64,000 nt of DNA from Haloferax elongans ATCC BAA-1513 (GCF_000336755.1 NZ_AOLK01000015.1:96662-160661), one strand, 5' to 3'; positions 41,131 to 50,801 are shown, counted from the stretch's first letter. Notes: generated by a model from the sequence alone, not told the origin. Made by a program: numbers and translations.

Positions 41131-43239
41131 TTAGTCGAGTTCGCGGGTCAGCACGTCGCGCAGGTCGGCAATCGTCCCCGCCTCGTAGGCGAGTTCCTCG
41201 TCGCCGACCGAGAGCGTGAGCGTGCCGTCGTCGGTCGTCGTGCCGAGTTCGACGACTGGCACGTCGCCCGCGAGGTCGCGGAGCGCGTCTTCGTCTGTCG
41301 TCTCGACCACGACGCGGCCGGGCGTCTCGTCGAAGAGCGAAATCACGTCTTCGACCGCAACGTCCGCGCCGACATCGTCGGTGACCATCTCGGCCAGCGC
41401 GACGGCGAGCCCGCCGTGGCTCACGTCGTGGACGGCGAGCGTGGATTCGTCCGCGGCGACAGTGCGAACCGTCTCGACGGCGGTCGCGGCGTCTTCGTCC
41501 TCGGGGAGTTCAGGGAAGGCGTCGTCGCCGCCTGCGTTTTTGAGGTAGGTCGACCCGCCGAGTGCGTCGCCCGCGGTGCCGACGACGAACAGGTCGCCCT
41601 CGCCAGAGAGCGAGAGGCCGGGCGTTCGGCCGTCTGCCGTGCCGACCATCGCGAGGGTAGGCGTCGGGGGAATCGGACCCGAGACGGAGTCGTTGTACAG
41701 CGAGACGTTGCCACCGACGACCGGAACCGAGAGCGCGCTGCACATGTCGGCGAGGCCGTCGACGATTCCCTTGAAGCCGCCGTACACGTCGGGTTTCTCG
41801 GGGTTACCGCCGTTCAGACAGTCCACGGTTGCGAGGGGCGTCGCGCCCTTCGCGGCGAGGTTTGTCGCGTTCTCGAAGGCGACGGCGCGGGACCCCTCGT
41901 ACGGGGCCGCGCTCGTCCAGTTGGGGTCTGCACCCGCCGTGAAGGCGAGTTTCGTGTCTGCTTCGGGGATGTCGAGAACCGCGGCGTCGTCGCCGGGTCG
42001 GACGGCAGTTCGAAGCCCGACTTCGTGGTCGTACTGGCGGTAGACCCAGCGCTTGGAGGCCGTGTTGGGGTCGGCGACGACCGCCTCGAACGCCTCGACG
42101 AGGTCCGCGTCGGGCAGGTCGCGCTCGGCGGATTCGGGTTCGGTCGCGTCGAGGTCGTTCATCGGTGCGCCCTCGGCGAGGAACTCCGGCGGCACGTCCA
42201 CGACGGTCTCGCCGTCGAACGTACAGACGTAGTTTCCGTCGGCGACTTCGCCGATGACGGCGCTTCCGAGGTCGAACTTGTCGGCGAGTTCTTGGACGCG
42301 CTCGACGTTCTCGGGAGTCACCTCGTAGCACATGCGCTCTTGGGACTCCGAGAGCAGAATCTCGAAGGCGTTCATGTTGGGTTCGCGCTGGTGGACCTCG
42401 TTGAGGTCGATGTGCGCGCCGAAGCCGCCCTTGGCAACGAGTTCCGACGATGCGCCACCGAGACCGGCGGCACCGAGGTCGCGGGCGGACTCGACGAGGT
42501 CCTCGTCGAGAAGCGCCTCGTTGCACTCGATGAGGAGTTTCTCAGTGTAGGGGTCGCCGACCTGCACGGCCGGGCGGTCTTCGGTTTCGGCGTCTTCGGC
42601 GAGGTCTTCGCTGGCGAAGGACGCGCCGCCGAGGCCGTCGCGGCCGGTCGAATTGCCGATGAGGACGAGTTTGTTCCCGGCTTTCTGTGCTTCGGCGGTG
42701 ACGAGGCGGTCAGCCGAAAGCAGGCCGACACACGCCACGTTGACGAGGGGGTTGCCCTCGTAATCTTCGTGGAACGAGGTCGCGCCGGTCACCGTCGGGA
42801 CGCCGATGGCGTTCCCGTAGTCGGCGATTCCCTCGACGACGCCGTCGAGGAGATACCGCGAGTGCTCGCGGTCGAAATCGCCGAAGTACAGGGAGTCGGC
42901 GAGGGCGATGGGGTACGCGCCCATCGAGAGCGTGTCGCGGACGATGCCGCCAACACCCGTCGCCGCGCCGTCGTAGGGGTCGACGTACGAGGGGTGGTTG
43001 TGGCTCTCGATGCCGAGGGTGATGTACGTGTCGTCGTCCAGTGCGACGACGGCGGCGTCGTCACCGGGGCCGATGGCGACCTGGTCTCCCTCCGAGTCGA
43101 ACGCCGACAGGAGGGGGCGAGACGACCGATAGGCACAGTGTTCGCTCCAGAGGTTCTCGAAGAGCACCGCCTCGGCCGGTGTCGGGTCACGGCCGAGTTC
43201 GGCGACGACGAGGTCGCGGTCCGCGTCGGGAAGCGTCAT
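41131..43239 (-). CDS. purL: Phosphoribosylformylglycinamidine synthase subunit PurL
   Basis: 702-aa AIR-synthetase-fold enzyme, the large FGAM synthase subunit of de novo purine synthesis that uses PurQ-derived ammonia and ATP to convert FGAR to FGAM. The N-terminal [15 protein letters not shown] motif and the paired AIRS domains with GPGDDAAVV (about 58) and the C-terminal [14 protein letters not shown] region are clear; length matches the small-type archaeal/Bacillus PurL. PurS and PurQ are not in the window. Start ATG at 43239. Confidence 0.96.
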   Translation of the reverse strand: MTLPDADRDLVVAELGRDPTPAEAVLFENLWSEHCAYRSSRPLLSAFDSEGDQVAIGPGDDAAVVALDDDTYITLGIESHNHPSYVDPYDGAATGVGGIVRDTLSMGAYPIALADSLYFGDFDREHSRYLLDGVVEGIADYGNAIGVPTVTGATSFHEDYEGNPLVNVACVGLLSADRLVTAEAQKAGNKLVLIGNSTGRDGLGGASFASEDLAEDAETEDRPAVQVGDPYTEKLLIECNEALLDEDLVESARDLGAAGLGGASSELVAKGGFGAHIDLNEVHQREPNMNAFEILLSESQERMCYEVTPENVERVQELADKFDLGSAVIGEVADGNYVCTFDGETVVDVPPEFLAEGAPMNDLDATEPESAERDLPDADLVEAFEAVVADPNTASKRWVYRQYDHEVGLRTAVRPGDDAAVLDIPEADTKLAFTAGADPNWTSAAPYEGSRAVAFENATNLAAKGATPLATVDCLNGGNPEKPDVYGGFKGIVDGLADMCSALSVPVVGGNVSLYNDSVSGPIPPTPTLAMVGTADGRTPGLSLSGEGDLFVVGTAGDALGGSTYLKNAGGDDAFPELPEDEDAATAVETVRTVAADESTLAVHDVSHGGLAVALAEMVTDDVGADVAVEDVISLFDETPGRVVVETTDEDALRDLAGDVPVVELGTTTDDGTLTLSVGDEELAYEAGTIADLRDVLTRELD

Positions 43240-43279
43240 TCATTGGTATGGTCAGAACGCAGGTTGTAAACCCTTTCTA

Positions 43280-43297
43280 TGTGCACAAACGTGCTCA
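43280..43297. promoter_or_regulatory. Imperfect palindrome upstream of purL
   Basis: TGTGCACAAACGTGCTCA, with 6 of 9 positions symmetrical, lies about 41-58 bp before the purL start, near its likely promoter (TATA-like TTTACAAC is read on the minus strand close by). It could be an operator for a purine regulator. Confidence 0.25.
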
Positions 43298-43335
43298 AAA
43301 ATGTGGTCGAGGTCACGCACTGATTACGACGTCGC

Positions 43336-43770
43336 TCACGCGGGCGTGTACGGCGGCGATTCGGCGCGGATAATCTCGGTGAGTTCGTGCATCTCGTCTT
43401 GGAGCAAGACGAGCAGGTCGTCCATCGTGACGATGCCCGTGAGCTTCCCACCGTCAGTTATCGGTGCACGCCGGACGCCGTGTTCGCGCATCTTGCGGAA
43501 CAGGTCGAAGACGCCCATGTCGGCGTCGACCGTGAAGGGCCGCTCCGTCATCACGTCTTTCGCGGTCATTCCTTTGAGGTCGCCGCCCGAGCCGACACAT
43601 TTCAGCGCGATGTCGCGGTCCGTGACGATGCCCTCGATGTTGTCACCGTCCGCGATGACGATGGAACCGACGGTCCGGTCTTCCATTAGCTTCGCCAATT
43701 CGTGGACCGGTGTGTCGTGCTTCGCTGTCACCAGTTCGTCCTTCGGTCGTGCAATATCTCGTACTGTCAT
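43336..43770 (-). CDS. CBS-domain protein
   Basis: About 144-aa protein made of two CBS domains: MTVRDIARPKDELVTAKHDTPVHEL... and the second half beginning MTAKDVMTERPFTVDADMGVFDLF, each with the usual V-S-D-x-x-L-V/I-G-I-V-T-x-R/D-D core (IVTDRDIA, IVTMDDLL). Such modules bind adenosine nucleotides and act as energy sensors, alone or on partners. ATG at 43770 (MTVRDI) chosen over a 17-residue upstream extension. Located between purL and the PHP gene. Confidence 0.88.
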   Translation of the reverse strand: MTVRDIARPKDELVTAKHDTPVHELAKLMEDRTVGSIVIADGDNIEGIVTDRDIALKCVGSGGDLKGMTAKDVMTERPFTVDADMGVFDLFRKMREHGVRRAPITDGGKLTGIVTMDDLLVLLQDEMHELTEIIRAESPPYTPA

Positions 43771-43840
43771 CTCTGATCTCCCCTCGGTGGCCCCGCCACG
43801 ACACTCGTGGCTCACCACCACACTAGTTGTTCGTCGGTTG

Positions 43841-43853
43841 TGATATTATATCT
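43841..43853 (-). promoter_or_regulatory. TATA-like element of the CBS gene
   Basis: On the minus strand the sequence reads GATATAATATCA, a strong TATA candidate about 70 bp from the CBS start; it lies in an AT-rich 43835-43870 patch that could serve as promoter for the leader. Confidence 0.35.
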
Positions 43854-43970
43854 ATGTGATGACATTTTTTCACGTTCTACTGGTACGTCCCGTGTCGGTG
43901 AGTTTCAGGAAGACGGCGTTGTCACCGTCTTAGTCCGCCGGAAGTAGGGTATCGAGCCGGGACCGGGGCG

Positions 43971-43980
43971 CTTTTTTAGA
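43971..43980 (+). promoter_or_regulatory. TATA-like element of the PHP gene
   Basis: CTTTTTTAGA sits about 26 bp before the GTG at 44001 and decides the start of the PHP gene: a leaderless transcript would begin close to that codon, not at the TTG at 43986. Confidence 0.45.
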
Positions 43981-44000
43981 CCCCGTTGTTAGGGTACCAC

Positions 44001-44684
44001 GTGTTATCGGTCGAGTTGCACTCGCACTCCTCGCTTTCGTACGACGGGCGAGACCCGGTCGAATACCTCCTCGAACAGGCGGTCGCGGTGGGGCTGGATG
44101 CGCTCGCTGTGACTGACCACGACGAGATCGACGCGAGTCTCGAAGCAGCAGCTATCGCGGACGACTACGGGCTGGTCGGCATTCCGGGGATGGAAGTCAC
44201 GTGCGCTGCGGGCCACGTCTTGGCACTCGGTGTCGAGGAACTCATCCCCGCAGGGCTCTCGTACGACGAGACACTCGACCGCATCCACGACGCTGGCGGC
44301 ATCGCCATCGTCCCACACCCGTTCCAGAAGTCTCGCCACGGCGTCGCCCCGCACATCTCTCGGAGCCAACTCGCCGCGGCGGACGCCATCGAGACGTACA
44401 ACTCGCGGCTCTTGACGGGTATCGCAAACCAGCGCGCCGAACGCTTCGCGAAGCGGCGCGGGCTTCCGATGACCGCCGGAAGCGACGCCCACATCGCCGA
44501 GATGGTTGGCCAAGCCGTCACCGAAGTCGGAACCGACACTCGGAGCGTCGAGGCGATTCTCGACGCCGTCCTCGACGGCCGGACCAGCGTCGTCGGCAGC
44601 AAGACCCCGTGGCGCATCTCGTTCCAGCAGGCCGCTGGCGGTGCGAAGCGCCGCGTGAAACACGCGCTTTCTGACCTCCTGTGA
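44001..44684 (+). CDS. PHP-domain phosphoesterase
   Basis: 227-aa PHP (polymerase and histidinol phosphatase) protein. Metal motifs are H7-S-H9, DHDEID (about 40-45), E in GMEVTC, PHPF (about 104) and SDAH (about 159), all in family order. It would hydrolyse a phosphoester, perhaps a nucleotide or RNA end. GTG start, supported by the promoter. The last codon overlaps the start of the asparagine-synthase-like gene (TGATG), so they are translationally coupled. Confidence 0.87.
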   Translation: MLSVELHSHSSLSYDGRDPVEYLLEQAVAVGLDALAVTDHDEIDASLEAAAIADDYGLVGIPGMEVTCAAGHVLALGVEELIPAGLSYDETLDRIHDAGGIAIVPHPFQKSRHGVAPHISRSQLAAADAIETYNSRLLTGIANQRAERFAKRRGLPMTAGSDAHIAEMVGQAVTEVGTDTRSVEAILDAVLDGRTSVVGSKTPWRISFQQAAGGAKRRVKHALSDLL

Positions 44685-45775
44685 TGCGCGGCGCGGACGA
44701 ATCTGTCGTTCGACGGGCGCTCGAAAGTGGTGACTCGTTGCCCGGAACAGCGGGGTTCGCCGGTGTACTCGACGGCCAACTCGTCAGAGACGTTCTCGGT
44801 CGGCAACCGCTCTTTTGGGAGCGCGACGACCCGGGCGCGTGGTCGTTCGACCGCTGTGACCTCTCGGACCCGGTTTCGGTCCCCGCGGGTCACGTACGCC
44901 CCATCAGCGCAGACGGAGACGACGAGAATCGCTCGGTCTGGACACTTCCAGACCTACCTGTCGCATCCGACCGCGACGAGGCACTGGCCGCTGTGCGAGA
45001 CGCCGTTTTGGAGTCCGTCCGCGAAGTTGACGACGACGGTCTCGCAGTCGCGTTCTCCGGTGGTGTCGATTCGGCGGTCGTCGCTGCGGGCGTCCCCGAC
45101 GCACCCTGCTACGTCGCGGGGTTCGAGGGCTCACACGACATCGACGCCGCGCGTGAGGCTGCCGAAGCGATGGGTCGCGACCTTCGCGTCGTCGAACTTA
45201 CCCACGAAGCTATCGAGCGCGCCGTCCCGGAAATCGTCGCGGCACTCGGCCGAACCAACCCGATGGACGTACAAATCGTCCTCCCGCTCTACTTGCTGGC
45301 CGAGCAGGTCGCCGCAGACGGCTACGACCGCCTCGCGGTCGGTCAGGGCGCGGACGAACTCTTCGGCGGCTACGCCAAGGTCGCCAAGGCACCCGACGAC
45401 CCCCGCGTCGAGGCCGAGACGACTCGCGGCGCGGCCCGCGAGGTCATCCAGACGCTTCCAGACCAACTCGAACGCGACGTCCTCGTGCTTCGCGCTGCAG
45501 GCATCGAGCCCGTCGCACCACTTCTCCACGACCGCGTCGTCGAGGCTGCGCTTCCGCTCCCCGGTGAGTTACTCGTCGATGGCGACCGGCGAAAAGTCGC
45601 GCTCCGGGAGGCCGCTCGCGAGGTGCTCCCAGAATCTGTCGCAGAGAAGGACAAGAAGGCCGTTCAGTACGGCACGTACGCGTCTCGGGAACTCGACCGC
45701 CTCGCCCGACAGGCTGGGTTCAAGCGCCGGATGGACGACCACGTCGAAAAGTACGTCCGGTCGCTCGTCGAGTAA
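44684..45775 (+). CDS. Asparagine-synthetase-fold (AsnB C-domain) protein
   Basis: 363-aa protein. The ATP-pyrophosphatase loop SGGVDS is at 125-130, with GQGADELFGGY at about 225 and conserved LREAAREVLP near the C-terminus. The N-terminal 90 residues look like the end of a class II glutaminase domain (VLGRQPLFWE...WSFDRCDLSDPVSVPAGH) but the leading Cys and most of the glutaminase are absent, so it would use ammonia or a partner. Function beyond AMP-forming amidation is unclear. Coupled to the PHP gene. Confidence 0.87.
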   Translation: MRGADESVVRRALESGDSLPGTAGFAGVLDGQLVRDVLGRQPLFWERDDPGAWSFDRCDLSDPVSVPAGHVRPISADGDDENRSVWTLPDLPVASDRDEALAAVRDAVLESVREVDDDGLAVAFSGGVDSAVVAAGVPDAPCYVAGFEGSHDIDAAREAAEAMGRDLRVVELTHEAIERAVPEIVAALGRTNPMDVQIVLPLYLLAEQVAADGYDRLAVGQGADELFGGYAKVAKAPDDPRVEAETTRGAAREVIQTLPDQLERDVLVLRAAGIEPVAPLLHDRVVEAALPLPGELLVDGDRRKVALREAAREVLPESVAEKDKKAVQYGTYASRELDRLARQAGFKRRMDDHVEKYVRSLVE

Positions 45776-45787
45776 CTGACTCGTCGC

Positions 45788-46261
45788 TTAGTCCGCGGCT
45801 TCGACGACCTCGATTGCATCCAGTGCAAACTGTACCGTGTCGGGGTCGAGGTCGCTCTCGCGGAGGTCGTCGCGGTCGTACCACTCCCAGACTTCTGGCC
45901 CCTCTTCGCCCGGCGCGGGGTCGATATCGCGCGACTCGACGCGGGCGTAGTAGATGTGGTCGATGTGTTGGTGGCCGACGGACCCGTCGTCGTGGATGTT
46001 GATGTCGTAGAGCATCTGTTCACGGGGTCGCGGGAGGGCTTCACCGTCCGGTGCCGGGACTGCGGGCGTGTCGTCGACGAGTTCGGGTTCGAGACCGGTC
46101 TCTTCTTCGACTTCGCGCAGTCCCGCTTCGTGCGGGAGTTCGTCCCTATCGACGTGGCCACCAGGCGGGATGCGGATGCCGAGGCGTTTGTGCTCGTGGA
46201 GGGCGACAGCGCCGTCGTTGACGATGTAGACAGTGGCGGTGAAGTGTCGGGTCGTCTCCAT
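45788..46261 (-). CDS. NUDIX hydrolase
   Basis: 157-aa NUDIX-fold pyrophosphohydrolase. The NUDIX box is visible as GGHVDRDELPHEAGLREVEEETG (about 34-56), with the R-E-x-x-E-E metal-binding core. Likely acts on nucleoside diphosphate derivatives; the substrate is unknown. ATG at 46261. It is convergent with the asparagine-synthase-like gene and 78 bp downstream of the TFB gene in the same direction. Confidence 0.9.
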   Translation of the reverse strand: METTRHFTATVYIVNDGAVALHEHKRLGIRIPPGGHVDRDELPHEAGLREVEEETGLEPELVDDTPAVPAPDGEALPRPREQMLYDINIHDDGSVGHQHIDHIYYARVESRDIDPAPGEEGPEVWEWYDRDDLRESDLDPDTVQFALDAIEVVEAAD

Positions 46262-46339
46262 GCGCGACGCTATCGAGGGAGGTGTATCGGTGTTTCGAAA
46301 ATCGACTCCGGCTGGAACGGATTCGAAAAGACGGCCGTA

Positions 46340-47329
46340 TTAGAGGACCTGTGCCTTCTCTTCGGCTTCGAGAAGTTCGTGGTAGCGGTTGCGGATGGTC
46401 ACCTCGGAGATGTTGGCCACCTCGGAGACCTCGTTTTGGGTCACTTTCTCGTTGGTCAGGAGCGACGCGGCGTAGACGGCGGCGGCGGCGAGGCCAACCG
46501 GCGACTTACCCGAGTGGACGCTCTGTTCTTTGGCGTTCTTCAGGAGTTGGCGCGCGCGGCGTTCTGGCTCGTCTGAGAGGCCGAGTTCGCTGGCGAAGCG
46601 CGGGACGTACTGCTCTGGGTCGGCAGGCTTGATTTCGAGCTTCAGTTCGCGTACCACGTAGCGATACGTGCGGGCGATTTCGTCCTTTTCGACGCGCGAG
46701 ACGCTCGTAATCTCGTCGAGCGAGCGCGGCGTGTCGGCCATGCGAGCGGCCGCGTAGAGCGCCGACGTTGCGACGCCCTCAATCGAGCGGCCGGGAAGCA
46801 GGTCGTCGTTGAGAGCGCGGCGGTAGATGACCGAGGCGGTCTCGCGGACGTTCTCGGGAAGGCCGAGTGCGGAGGCCATGCGGTCGATTTCGCCGAGTGC
46901 CTGCTTGAGGTTGCGCTCCTTGGAGTCGCGGGTGCGGAAGCGCTCGTTCCACGTGCGAAGGCGCTGCATCTTCTCGCGTTGGCGCGAGGACAGCGACCGG
47001 CCGTAGGCGTCTTTGTTCTGCCAGCCGATGTTAGTCGACAGCCCCTTGTCGTGCATCATGTTGGTCGTCGGCGCACCGACGCGGGACTTCTGGTTCTTCT
47101 CCGAAGAATTGAACGCGCGCCACTCTGGGCCGTGGTCTATTTCGTTTTCTTCGACGACGAGACCACAGTCGTCACAGACGGTTTCGCCGTGCTCCGTGTC
47201 GGATACGAGCGCGTCTGACTCACACTCTGGGCATTCGAGGGTTCGGTCTCGGGTGTCTTCGGTTTCGGCTTCGTTCTTGTTGCGCACGCGCGCGTTATCG
47301 GTCGTAAAACGTCGAACACTTTCTGTCAT
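46340..47329 (-). CDS. tfb: Transcription initiation factor TFB
   Basis: 329-aa TFB. An N-terminal zinc ribbon, C33-P-E-C36 and C52-D-D-C55, is followed by the B-finger/linker and two cyclin-fold repeats (about 140-235 and 240-325). It recruits RNA polymerase to TBP-bound promoters. Haloarchaea carry several TFBs; which paralogue this is cannot be told by eye. Start ATG at 47329. A TATA box on the minus strand (47391-47400) suggests a leader of about 40 nt. Confidence 0.94.
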   Translation of the reverse strand: MTESVRRFTTDNARVRNKNEAETEDTRDRTLECPECESDALVSDTEHGETVCDDCGLVVEENEIDHGPEWRAFNSSEKNQKSRVGAPTTNMMHDKGLSTNIGWQNKDAYGRSLSSRQREKMQRLRTWNERFRTRDSKERNLKQALGEIDRMASALGLPENVRETASVIYRRALNDDLLPGRSIEGVATSALYAAARMADTPRSLDEITSVSRVEKDEIARTYRYVVRELKLEIKPADPEQYVPRFASELGLSDEPERRARQLLKNAKEQSVHSGKSPVGLAAAAVYAASLLTNEKVTQNEVSEVANISEVTIRNRYHELLEAEEKAQVL

Positions 47330-47390
47330 TTTAGGTTGCAGAGAAGCAACTGCGAACGGTCGTTCTCACTCATTTGTATCGAGGGCGATT

Positions 47391-47400
47391 ACTTATATCT
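47391..47400 (-). promoter_or_regulatory. TATA box of tfb
   Basis: AGATATAAGT on the minus strand, a near-consensus TATA box about 65 bp from the tfb start, implies a short leader. The gap to gatC (about 180 bp) is a divergent control region. Confidence 0.5.
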
Positions 47401-47510
47401 GACGGCTAGAAAACGACGGAATAGGGCTGGGGAGCGTTCGAGGGGACCGGATGCCAGACGAAACGGCGCACACCGAAACCCTTACTCCCGGTCTCCGACA
47501 CCTCCGATAC

Positions 47511-47789
47511 ATGAGCGATACGCCCGTCGACGCCGACGAGGTGCGACACGTCGCCGAGTTGGCGCGGGTCGACCTCGACGAGGACGAAGTCGAGGAGTTC
47601 GCGGCGCAGTTCGCGGACATCCTGGAGTACTTCGACGCCCTCGATGAGGTCCCCGAAGTCGACCGCGAGGATGAACTGGTGAACGTGATGCGCGCCGACG
47701 AGGTCCGCGAAGGACTGACCCAAGAGGAGGCGCTCTCGAACGCCGCAGAGACCGAAGACGGCTTCTTCAAAGGTCCACGGGTGTCCTGA
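47511..47789 (+). CDS. gatC: Asp-tRNA(Asn)/Glu-tRNA(Gln) amidotransferase subunit C
   Basis: 92-aa GatC, opening MSDTPVDADEVRHVAELARVDLDEDEVEEFAAQFADILEYF-like sequence (two helices) that stabilises GatA/GatB. The ATG at 47511 is chosen; the upstream in-frame extension is non-coding in style. Its TGA shares a base with the gatA ATG (TGATG), so the pair is coupled. The complex converts mischarged Glu-tRNA or Asp-tRNA to Gln- or Asn-tRNA; gatB is not in the window. Confidence 0.92.
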   Translation: MSDTPVDADEVRHVAELARVDLDEDEVEEFAAQFADILEYFDALDEVPEVDREDELVNVMRADEVREGLTQEEALSNAAETEDGFFKGPRVS

Positions 47790-49060
47790 TGTCTCTGAAC
47801 GCATTCATCACGAAGGAGACGGTCGAAAGCGACGAAGACGGCCCGCTCGCCGGGAAGTCCATCGCCGTGAAAGACAACATCTCGACCGAGGGCCTGCGTA
47901 CGACCTGCGGGTCGGAGATGCTCGAAGACTACGTCCCGCCGTACGACGCGACGGTCGTCGAACGCCTCAAAGACGCGGGCGCGACCATCGTCGGCAAGGC
48001 CAACATGGACGAGTTCGGTATGGGGACCACCACCGAGACCTCGGCCTACGGTCCGACGAAGAACCCGGTGGACGAATCTCGTGTCCCCGGTGGCTCCTCC
48101 GGTGGCTCTGCGGCCGCCGTCGCCGCCGGTGAGGCCGACCTCGCACTCGGAACCGACACTGGCGGGTCCATCCGCTGTCCCGCAGCGTTCTGTGGCGTCG
48201 TCGGTATCAAGCCCACGTACGGACTCGTCTCGCGCTACGGTCTCGTCGCCTACGCGAACTCTCTCGAACAGATTGGCCCGATTGCGCCGTCCGTCGAGGA
48301 GGCCGCCGCGCTGCTCGACGTCATCGCGGGCCCCGACGACCGCGACGCGACGACCCGCGAGGAGGGAGCAGACTCGAACTTCGCCGCGGCCGCCGACGGC
48401 GACGTAGAGGGTCTCACTATTGGCGTCCCGACCGAACTGGTCGAAGGCGCGGACGAGGGTGTCAAAGCGGCGTTCTGGGACGCCCTCGACGAACTCGAAG
48501 CACAGGGTGCCGAGTACCACGAGGTCAGCATGCCCTCGACCGAGAAGGCGGTCGCCGCCTACTACGTCATCGCCATGTCCGAGGCCTCCTCGAACCTCGC
48601 GCGCTTCGACGGCGTCCGATACGGCAAGTCCGGCGGCTACGAAGGCAACTGGAACGAGGCCTTCGCTCGCGCCCGCGAGGAGGGCTTCGGCTCCGAGGTC
48701 AAGCGCCGTATCCTCCTCGGTACGTACGCCCTCTCTGCAGGCTACCACGACAAGTACTACGCGAAGGCGCAGGACGCCCGCGCGTGGGTCAAGCAGGACT
48801 TCGACGCCGCCTTCGAGGACGTGGACGTGCTCGCGTCGCCGACGATGCCAGTCCCGCCGTTCGAACTCGGTGAGAGCCTCGACGACCCGCTGCAGATGTA
48901 TCTCGCCGACGCGAACACCGTCCCGGTGAACCTCGCGAACCTCCCCGCGATTTCCGTCCCCGCGGGCGAGACCGACGGACTCCCGGTCGGACTTCAGCTC
49001 ATCGGGCCGAAGTTCGGCGAAGAGACCATCGTCCGCGCTGCATCCGCAGTCGAGAACTGA
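47789..49060 (+). CDS. gatA: Asp-tRNA(Asn)/Glu-tRNA(Gln) amidotransferase subunit A
   Basis: 423-aa amidase-signature glutaminase of the GatCAB complex. The Ser-cisSer-Lys triad is visible as K28 (VKDN), S103 (GGSSGGS) and S127 (TGGSIR). It releases ammonia from glutamine or asparagine for transfer to the tRNA-linked acid. Length is a little shorter than bacterial GatA, as in haloarchaea. Start at 47789 overlapping gatC. Confidence 0.95.
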   Translation: MSLNAFITKETVESDEDGPLAGKSIAVKDNISTEGLRTTCGSEMLEDYVPPYDATVVERLKDAGATIVGKANMDEFGMGTTTETSAYGPTKNPVDESRVPGGSSGGSAAAVAAGEADLALGTDTGGSIRCPAAFCGVVGIKPTYGLVSRYGLVAYANSLEQIGPIAPSVEEAAALLDVIAGPDDRDATTREEGADSNFAAAADGDVEGLTIGVPTELVEGADEGVKAAFWDALDELEAQGAEYHEVSMPSTEKAVAAYYVIAMSEASSNLARFDGVRYGKSGGYEGNWNEAFARAREEGFGSEVKRRILLGTYALSAGYHDKYYAKAQDARAWVKQDFDAAFEDVDVLASPTMPVPPFELGESLDDPLQMYLADANTVPVNLANLPAISVPAGETDGLPVGLQLIGPKFGEETIVRAASAVEN

Positions 49061-49123
49061 TTTTCGGACGGCGGGCCGCCCGCTTTCATACTTACGACGG
49101 CAGTTTGCCCGCCTCTCACACCA

Positions 49124-49987
49124 TCACGACGGCGGCTTGACCGTCGTTTCGGTCGATACCGACCCACCGCGCCAGTTGAGGCGCAAGTACATCGGTCTCG
49201 ACTCGGTGCCGCCGTCGAGAGACGGGATGTACGAGTACGTCCACGTCATCGACTCCCCGGCTGCGAGTTCGGCTTCGACGCGTTTGATTGGCGTGTAGGC
49301 GACGAGTGGCCCGGAGCGGTTGAACGCGCCGACGAACGTTCCGTCTTCCGGCCCGGTGTTCTCGATGGTCGCTGTCAGGGTCACTTCGCTGCCGCTTTCG
49401 ACGCGATCGGGGGCCGACACGTCCGAGACCGAGAAGTCGGTCGGAGGGCGCGCAAGCGTCGAGCGGGCGTCCGCGCCGAGTTCGAACTGCCCGCCAGGGC
49501 CTCGAAAGACGACCTCGGGCGCTTCGAGCGGCTTCGGAACCGAGAAGACGAGATATCCCGAGGCCTCCCCTTCGTAGGGGTCGCCGCGGGACCAGAGCGT
49601 GTACGAGGGAAGGTTCTCGGGGAGCGTCGGGTCGAACGTCTGCCCGTCGGCCGAGAGTTCGAACGCCTCGACCGGCGGGCCGGACTCGCCATCGACGAGG
49701 ACGGTGACGAGAACGAACTGCTCGTCTCGGTCGCCGAACGTCCCGATTGAGTCCGGGGTGTTGAGCCCGACGAGTTCGGGGGTGATTTGGACGTTCGAGA
49801 CGGTCACGTCGGCCGGTTCGGTGGTGGTCGTGGTCCTGTCGCCAGTCGTTTCAGTGGTCGGGGTCCGCTCGGTCGTCGGCGACTCGTCGTCCGACCCAGT
49901 CGGTGTTCCCAAACACCCCGTGAGAACTGCGAGCGTCGTGCCGCCGAGACCGAGTAGCTCTCGGCGAGTGGGCGATGCGGAGGGCAT
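49124..49987 (-). CDS. Tat lipoprotein, hypothetical
   Basis: 287-aa exported lipoprotein: Tat signal RRELLGLGG (8-16), lipobox L-T-G-C (C25), a Thr/Glu-rich flexible linker (30-60), and two beta-rich domains (about 60-175, 180-287), the second with an Ig/CARDB-like pattern (VTLTATIENTGPEDGTF). It probably faces the exterior. Function unknown; extracellular binding protein or adhesin-like. Located convergent with gatA. Confidence 0.85.
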   Translation of the reverse strand: MPSASPTRRELLGLGGTTLAVLTGCLGTPTGSDDESPTTERTPTTETTGDRTTTTTEPADVTVSNVQITPELVGLNTPDSIGTFGDRDEQFVLVTVLVDGESGPPVEAFELSADGQTFDPTLPENLPSYTLWSRGDPYEGEASGYLVFSVPKPLEAPEVVFRGPGGQFELGADARSTLARPPTDFSVSDVSAPDRVESGSEVTLTATIENTGPEDGTFVGAFNRSGPLVAYTPIKRVEAELAAGESMTWTYSYIPSLDGGTESRPMYLRLNWRGGSVSTETTVKPPS

Positions 49988-50067
49988 GGTTCACACTCCG
50001 AACACGTTTCGGAATAAGCTTTCAGGCGATTGTCTGCTCCCGGACGCGACGCGATTGCCGACGCGAC

Positions 50068-50730
50068 TCACCCCCGGAACAGATTCATCACTTCGTTCGC
50101 GACGGGAGATTCAATCGCAAGGACGTAGCGGTGGCCTGCTTCGAGGACCGTGTCGGGGCCGCCGATGCGGTCACCCTGATAATCGACGATGATGAGACAC
50201 CCACGCGGGAGGCGGACTTCGTCGAGACGCTTGCCAGCGACGGGCGCATCCTCCGCAACCTCGACTTCGACGACTTCGACGTTGCCCGCGATGTCCTCGA
50301 TGGTTCTGACCCCACCGTCCGCGATTTCGTTCACTGCGGCGCGAGAGCCGAGTCGCTCGGGGAAGACGAGACCGTCGACGAACTCGGTGTACAGTTCGTC
50401 CGGCGTGTGGCCGACGCGCATCACGGTCCGGACCTGTGACATCCGCTGGGCGGCCATACAGACCGCGAAGTTGGTGGTCTCGTCGTCGGTGAGCGCGGCG
50501 ACGACGTCGCTGCGCTCCGGTTGGGCCTGTCTGAGCGTTTCGGGGCGTGAGGCGTCGCCCTCGATAACTGTCGCGACGTACTGTTCGGAGATTTCGGCAC
50601 AGCGGTCGGGGTCGGCCTCGACGACGACCACGTCGTGGCCGCGGTCAGAGAGCAGTTCGGCGGTTCGCAGTCCCATCTCGCCGCCGCCAGCGACGACGAC
50701 GCGCAGGTGGTGTGGCTCTGAATCGGTCAT
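50068..50730 (-). CDS. trkA: Short TrkA-type K+ uptake regulator
   Basis: 220-aa cytosolic NAD(H)-binding regulator with one TrkA_N domain (VVVAGGGEMGLRTAELL, residues 11-27) and a TrkA_C domain (about 135-215). It matches half the length of the two larger TrkA proteins in this locus. It lies 71 bp downstream of the APC permease in the same direction, so it may regulate that transporter and not a TrkH. Start ATG at 50730. Confidence 0.9.
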   Translation of the reverse strand: MTDSEPHHLRVVVAGGGEMGLRTAELLSDRGHDVVVVEADPDRCAEISEQYVATVIEGDASRPETLRQAQPERSDVVAALTDDETTNFAVCMAAQRMSQVRTVMRVGHTPDELYTEFVDGLVFPERLGSRAAVNEIADGGVRTIEDIAGNVEVVEVEVAEDAPVAGKRLDEVRLPRGCLIIVDYQGDRIGGPDTVLEAGHRYVLAIESPVANEVMNLFRG

Positions 50731-50801
50731 TGGTGTGTATTAGTGTCGAATGGTAGTAGTCGTCTGGGTGGCTCTGTGAGGGGTCGGCGGTTCATTCGGC
50801 G

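Noticed and set aside
41416..43269. 617-codon open frame on the plus strand across purL
   Set aside because: It is the reverse complement of a certain purL gene. GC-rich third positions keep antisense frames open; the translation is Arg/Gly/Val-rich with no family signature.
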